NCBI GenBank assembly: GCA_009784995.1 | Contig: WQXE01000075.1 | Coordinates: 1-9,333 of the forward strand | Direction of reading: 5' to 3' | Source of the DNA: Treponema sp. | GTDB lineage: Bacteria > Spirochaetota > Spirochaetia > Treponematales > Breznakiellaceae | DNA: 9,333 nt | In this document: in pieces, positions 6,095 through 9,333 of the stretch | How positions within the stretch are numbered: position 1 is the first letter of the stretch | How the letters are laid out: every line of letters begins with the position of its first letter | Program-made: the position numbers and the translations under genes | Notes under the pieces: model-generated | Databases searched by the model: none | What the model was told of the DNA's origin: nothing | The model's input: the letters and a program-made list of their open reading frames with translations, nothing else

Positions 6095-7501
6095 TTAATT
6101 TAACGCCGGAATTAATCCTACAAGACCTTTAACTTCCCTGTCATTAAAACGCACTCCTCCGCCAACGAAAAAATCGCGCGAAGAACTTAGAGTGTTATTA
6201 ATACCGCCTTTTAAATAAAGCCAGTTCCAGGGTTTGTCGGAATCAGGATCAAAAAATGGATAAAAAGTTACAGTTCCTCTTAAATTGGGAGCCGCTCCGG
6301 TTCTAAAATTAAATAATTCACCTGAAACTCCAATCCAGTTTAACGGATATACATCAACTCCGACTCCGCCGGAATTTTCTATTAAACCGCCGCGAATGGT
6401 TACAAGTCCTATGATACGGGCAAGTTCAGCGTCTATCGCGACAGTTGAATAATTTGTTACGGTAGTATCTTCGTATTTTTCAAGAACACCCGCGCTGTCA
6501 TAAATGTTTGTTACTGTACGCGTGTTGTGTCCGTTTGGTATTGACGAAACACCAACGCGATACCAGCGATCGTTTGATTTTGGTATAATCCTGATTGAAG
6601 CGCCCGCTTGAACCTGGTTGGCTTGCGTGAAATAACTGCCGAATGTATCAACCTGAACTCCAAGCCCAACCGCTTGTTCAACAATAGTACCAGCGTTGTC
6701 AATTATAGTGCCAGCGTTATCTATAACAACTGTCGCGCTTTCAAACATTGTACCCGCGCTTAACGCGACAGAGTTGATCGATTCCAGCGCGTCCTGTAAT
6801 TTAAATATCGCGGTTTCTGTTCCATATGACGCTGATAATAAATTAACATACAATTGATCGTCAAAGATTGCCTGACTAATATTTCCCTGACCTCTTACTA
6901 TTTCTTCAGATATATACGCGATAGATTCCAGTATCCGTGAAACTCTTTCCAGTTCCGCGTCGGTATTCGCGTCAAGTTTTTGAGCGATTGAATTAAAAGT
7001 TTCTAAAGAAATTGAAAGTAAAAGTAATTGATTTTGCTGAAAGTCTCTTAGAATACTGGAAATCTGTCCGCTTAAATCCTGCACAGTATCCATAACCGCG
7101 CTCATATCGCTTGCGTCTTTCGCGGAACGTATTCTGCCGCCCGGCGGAATAACCGGCAAAGTTGTACCGCCGGGTTCCAAAGCGAGTATGGATGTTCCAA
7201 GTATTGATGACGCTTTTCTTGTAATAACCGCGCCTTCGCGTACAGGTATATCTTTTAAAATAGCGACACGTAACACCGCTGTGTTTTCTGAAAGTGTTAC
7301 GCCTTTTACCCTTCCGATTATAACGCCTGCCTGATATACTTTTGATCTGGTTGTTAAACCGGTCGCGTCTGTTACTATTGTTTCGTACTCATTTGTATTA
7401 AAATCGTTCAGGTTATTCGCGGAAGTAACTATGTATACTCCTCCGGCTATTCCGAGTACAATAAAAAAAAGCGCAATTTTCACATATCCTGTAAGTTTCA
7501 T
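6095..7501 (-). CDS. mlaD: MCE-domain (MlaD-like) lipid-transport protein with C-terminal beta-rich domain
   Basis: A 468-residue protein. An uncleaved N-terminal anchor (about 7-26) precedes one MCE domain (about 38-125: ATGLTTRSKVYQAGVIIGRV, then ASSILGTSILALEPGG and IPPGGRI). A long, mostly helical stretch (130-290) contains two exact IDNAGTI heptads. The last 170 residues have alternating strand patterns with aromatic girdles (YPLNWIGVSGELFNF, TVTFYPFF, WLYLKGGI, FFVGGGVRF) like an outer-membrane beta-barrel or beta-sandwich. MCE proteins form hexameric rings that pass phospholipids between membranes with the MlaE/MlaF transporter. E. coli MlaD is only about 183 residues, so this long form may bridge the periplasm alone; no MlaC or MlaA gene is in the window. 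It starts 2 bases after the mlaF stop, with AGAGG 5 bases before the ATG. The MCE assignment is secure; the barrel is inferred. Confidence 0.88.
   Translation of the reverse strand: MKLTGYVKIALFFIVLGIAGGVYIVTSANNLNDFNTNEYETIVTDATGLTTRSKVYQAGVIIGRVKGVTLSENTAVLRVAILKDIPVREGAVITRKASSILGTSILALEPGGTTLPVIPPGGRIRSAKDASDMSAVMDTVQDLSGQISSILRDFQQNQLLLLSISLETFNSIAQKLDANTDAELERVSRILESIAYISEEIVRGQGNISQAIFDDQLYVNLLSASYGTETAIFKLQDALESINSVALSAGTMFESATVVIDNAGTIIDNAGTIVEQAVGLGVQVDTFGSYFTQANQVQAGASIRIIPKSNDRWYRVGVSSIPNGHNTRTVTNIYDSAGVLEKYEDTTVTNYSTVAIDAELARIIGLVTIRGGLIENSGGVGVDVYPLNWIGVSGELFNFRTGAAPNLRGTVTFYPFFDPDSDKPWNWLYLKGGINNTLSSSRDFFVGGGVRFNDREVKGLVGLIPALN
6683..6724 (-). repeat. Two exact heptad repeats (IDNAGTI) inside the MCE protein, 2 x 21 bp
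   Basis: Residues 260-266 and 267-273 are both IDNAGTI, followed by a decayed third copy (VEQAVGL). The two 21-bp DNA units differ at synonymous positions (for example GAT/GAC and GGC/GGT), so the protein repeat has been kept while the DNA has drifted. A heptad spacing fits an extended helix or coiled coil between the MCE ring and the C-terminal domain. Confidence 0.75.
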
Positions 7502-7503
7502 TT

Positions 7504-8256
7504 TTACCTCTTTAATTCATTAAATGATATTCGTAAAAAATCTTTTACCATTGGATGATCCGACATTGTTATATCGCCGGGGGTTCCCTCGGCGATAATC
7601 GAACCTCGATCCAAAAAAGCGATTTTATCAGCGATTCTAAAAGCGGCCGGTATATCATGGGTTATCATCACGCAGGTTATTTGCAATTCCTGTTTTACCC
7701 TTACTACCAGATCATTAATTGTTTCTGACAGAACAGGATCAAGCCCTGTTGTGGGTTCGTCAAAGAAAAGCACCTGCGGCTGTGAAATAAGCGCGCGGGC
7801 AACACCTACGCGTTTTCTCATTCCCCCTGAAAGTTCGTCCGGTCTTTTTGCTTCAATACCCGGCAGTTCAATCCATTCAAGCATTTGGGTAACTCTTTTT
7901 TTAACTGTATTACGATCTTTTATATGCAGTAATTCTTTTAACGGAAAAGCAAGATTCTCGCCGACAGTCATTGAATCAAAGAGCGCTGCGTTCTGAAAAG
8001 AATAACCGAAATTGCGTCTAATTTCAATCATTTCACCAGGATTTAATGAAGTTAATTCAATATCTTTAAACCAGATACGTCCCCTGTCCGGCTCTATCAT
8101 TCCTATAATTGTTTTGATTAAAACGCTTTTTCCAGTCCCACTCTGGCCGATTATGGCGCTTAGTTTTTTTTCCGGTAATTCAAGATTTACATTGCTTAAA
8201 ACCTTATTGGTGCCAAAGGCTTTACTTAAATTTTCTGTTCGGATTATCGCGCTCAT
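7504..8256 (-). CDS. mlaF: MlaF-like ABC transporter ATPase of the lipid-transport (MCE) system
   Basis: A 250-residue nucleotide-binding subunit of normal length. Walker A is GQSGTGKS (37-44), the Q-loop glutamine is in FQNAALF (87-93), the ABC signature is LSGGMRKR (142-149), Walker B is VLFFDEP (162-168) with the catalytic Glu, the D-loop is GLDP and the H-loop His is in MITHD (197-201). The LSGGM signature with following basic residues and the SVLIK after Walker A match the MlaF/Ttg2A/Mkl subgroup. It should hydrolyse ATP on the cytoplasmic face to drive phospholipid movement through MlaE to the MCE ring. Its ATG overlaps the mlaE stop (ATGA, 4 bases), indicating translational coupling and fixing the start. 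It is followed 2 bases later by the MCE gene. Confidence 0.94.
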   Translation of the reverse strand: MSAIIRTENLSKAFGTNKVLSNVNLELPEKKLSAIIGQSGTGKSVLIKTIIGMIEPDRGRIWFKDIELTSLNPGEMIEIRRNFGYSFQNAALFDSMTVGENLAFPLKELLHIKDRNTVKKRVTQMLEWIELPGIEAKRPDELSGGMRKRVGVARALISQPQVLFFDEPTTGLDPVLSETINDLVVRVKQELQITCVMITHDIPAAFRIADKIAFLDRGSIIAEGTPGDITMSDHPMVKDFLRISFNELKR

Positions 8257-9017
8257 GTATAAATAAACCTTAGTATTATAGTAGTTAAAAGATAATCGGC
8301 TACAAGGATCGCGACAGACGACGCTACTACCGCTTTTGTAGCTCCATCGCCTACTCCTTTTGCTCCCTGCGAAACATTAAGACCGTAAAAACAGCAGATT
8401 GTTGAAACAATAAAACCCATTATAAATGATTTTATTAATCCCATAAAAACATCTCTTGGGCTTAAAAAGTCAAACAGGTAGTTTATATAACCGCCGCTTT
8501 CGATTCCGTATAAAAATACCGAAACTATGTAAGCTCCAACGCTTCCTATTATATTCGCCAGCATTGTAAGCATCGGGAAAACAACTAAAGAGGCGATTAC
8601 TTTCGGCAGAACCAGATAATGTTCAGGGGTTATAGACATAGCTTCCAGGGCGTCAATTTGTTCGGTTACTTTCATAGTGCCAAGTTCTGCCGCCATAGCC
8701 GAACCGTTTTTCGCGATGAGCATAAGCGTAGTAATGACAGGCGCGATTTCTCTGCTCATCGCTACAGCTACCATCGCGCCCGCGCCTATTTCAGCCGAAA
8801 AATCAGAAAGTATCGCTACAATTTGCAACGCGAAGATCATCCCCATTGATCCCGCGGAAAGAATTATTATAAAAAGAGAATTGATACCCAGGTTTTCTAT
8901 TTCGTAGAGGCATTGATTTACATAAAAGGGACGTTTTGTCGTACACTTTAACAGCTTCCCAAGAAAAGCAAAATATCGCCCAAAATGGTCAAGTTTTTCG
9001 AGTACCATGTTATTCAT
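8253..9017 (-). CDS. mlaE: MlaE-like ABC transporter permease of the lipid-transport (MCE) system
   Basis: An integral membrane protein of 254 residues from the ATG at 9017. An amphipathic N-terminal helix (HFGRYFAFLGKLLK) is followed by five or six hydrophobic segments. The family signature is present as AKNGSAMAAELGTMKVTEQI and DALEAM, followed by LPKVIASLVVFPMLTMLANI; the C-terminus has GLNVSQGAKGVGDGATKAVV, also typical. MlaE is the inner-membrane half of the phospholipid transporter with MlaF and the MCE protein. The frame extends upstream to a GTG at 9059 (268 residues), and another ATG lies at 9008. I prefer 9017 because it gives the usual family length and because TATAAT on this strand (complement of 9062-9067) would place transcription start at about 9055. 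No candidate start has a good Shine-Dalgarno, so the start is the uncertain part. It is the first gene of the mlaE-mlaF-mce-trmH operon. Confidence 0.9.
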   Translation of the reverse strand: MNNMVLEKLDHFGRYFAFLGKLLKCTTKRPFYVNQCLYEIENLGINSLFIIILSAGSMGMIFALQIVAILSDFSAEIGAGAMVAVAMSREIAPVITTLMLIAKNGSAMAAELGTMKVTEQIDALEAMSITPEHYLVLPKVIASLVVFPMLTMLANIIGSVGAYIVSVFLYGIESGGYINYLFDFLSPRDVFMGLIKSFIMGFIVSTICCFYGLNVSQGAKGVGDGATKAVVASSVAILVADYLLTTIILRFIYT

Positions 9018-9072
9018 TTTAAAGATGAGTGGTACTCTTGTCGAGTGTCTAATAATCACATATTATAATCTT
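9018..9072. promoter_or_regulatory. Divergent promoter region between mlaE and the right-edge gene
   Basis: The palindrome ATTATAAT at 9062-9069 presents a perfect TATAAT hexamer on each strand. Reading leftward, transcription would begin near 9055, which suits mlaE starting at 9017. Reading rightward, it would begin near 9076, just past the best start codon of the right-edge gene, so it fits that gene less well. No good -35 hexamer is seen at the usual 16-18 bp on either side; TTGTCG (9038-9043) is 20 bp from the rightward -10. Confidence 0.35.
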
Positions 9073-9333
9073 GTGGCAGCAAGAAGAACTAACAGAAAAA
9101 ATACGTCTAAAGGGTCTCAAGCGATTGTCGTATTTTGGCTTGTTTTTGTTATCGTTATTGTAATTGTTTTTATGGTAAATTACGAAACAATTCAAAAAAA
9201 CTTTAACCTTTTTACTACACGTCTTACAACATCACCCGGCGCGGAAGAAGAACTTTTAATGCTAGATGATGATCCTGTTAATGAGCCTTTTATCGAAGTT
9301 ACAATCGCTCCTCCGGGTACAACTGAACAGCCA
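9073..9333 (+). CDS. Single-pass membrane protein of unknown function, N-terminal part (runs off window)
   Basis: An open frame in the + direction reaches the window edge without a stop. From GTG 9073 it encodes 87 residues: a basic cytoplasmic start (AARRTNRKNTSKGS), a strong membrane span (about 17-35, AIVVFWLVFVIVIVIVFMV), then a polar, Thr- and acid-rich extracytoplasmic region (SPGAEEELLMLDDDP, later APPGTTEQP). The topology is inside-to-outside with a signal-anchor type N-terminus. Spirochaete GerMN-type envelope proteins begin in a similar way, but the diagnostic domain would lie beyond the edge, so I do not assign it. The frame remains open upstream to ATGs at 9025 and 9007, overlapping mlaE on the other strand. 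I chose the GTG because the basic-then-hydrophobic start is the natural one, although no Shine-Dalgarno is evident. Confidence 0.6.
   Translation, partial: MAARRTNRKNTSKGSQAIVVFWLVFVIVIVIVFMVNYETIQKNFNLFTTRLTTSPGAEEELLMLDDDPVNEPFIEVTIAPPGTTEQP

Noticed and set aside
6683..6724. Heptad repeats in the MCE gene as a recent DNA duplication
   Set aside because: The two DNA units differ at synonymous positions, so this is a maintained protein repeat, not a fresh slippage event.
8619..8907. Plus-strand open frames antisense to mlaE
   Set aside because: They lie over the most conserved MlaE signature and reflect its codon composition; no ribosome binding site or known motif is seen.

Overview
The window looks like chromosomal DNA of a spirochaete, most likely a Treponema-like member of the Spirochaetales. 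This rests on the combination of a clade-X 6-phosphofructokinase of about 444 residues, an HflK/HflC pair with spirochaete-like architecture, and an MlaE-MlaF-MCE lipid-transport operon in a moderately AT-rich genome of a double-membraned bacterium. It is an inference from protein style; no rRNA is present to confirm it, and I cannot name a species.

Layout, left to right. Bases 1-125 hold the 3' end of an IS256-family insertion sequence: the last 26 codons of its transposase and a candidate right inverted repeat. Bases 126-467 are very AT-rich, with a perfect 27-bp tandem duplication, a short hairpin and at most one 34-codon ORF. Then comes a leftward operon, hflK-hflC-(membrane pseudokinase), spanning 3830 to 468. 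A 90-bp divergent promoter region separates it from a rightward phosphofructokinase gene (3921-5255). That gene abuts, stop codon to stop codon with no spacer, a second leftward operon: mlaE-mlaF-mce(mlaD-like)-trmH (about 9017 to 5256). At the right edge a rightward gene for a single-pass membrane protein begins divergently from mlaE and runs off the window.

Function. HflK and HflC are SPFH-domain membrane proteins that form the cage around the FtsH protease in other bacteria; ftsH itself is not here. The third gene of that operon encodes a protein whose cytoplasmic part resembles the C-lobe of a Ser/Thr protein kinase but lacks recognisable catalytic motifs, followed by one membrane span and a small periplasmic domain. 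This degenerate kinase beside HflKC is the most intriguing system in the window. MlaE (permease), MlaF (ATPase) and the MCE protein form an ABC-type phospholipid transporter; the MCE protein carries a long helical region and a beta-rich C-terminal domain that may reach the outer membrane. The RNA methyltransferase at the end of that operon is probably only transcriptionally linked.

Composition. All the main genes share a strong excess of CGCG, caused largely by a habit of ending the codon before Ala (GCG) in C, although the same amino acids otherwise mostly use T-ending codons. The left 340 bp lack this signature and are compositionally different.
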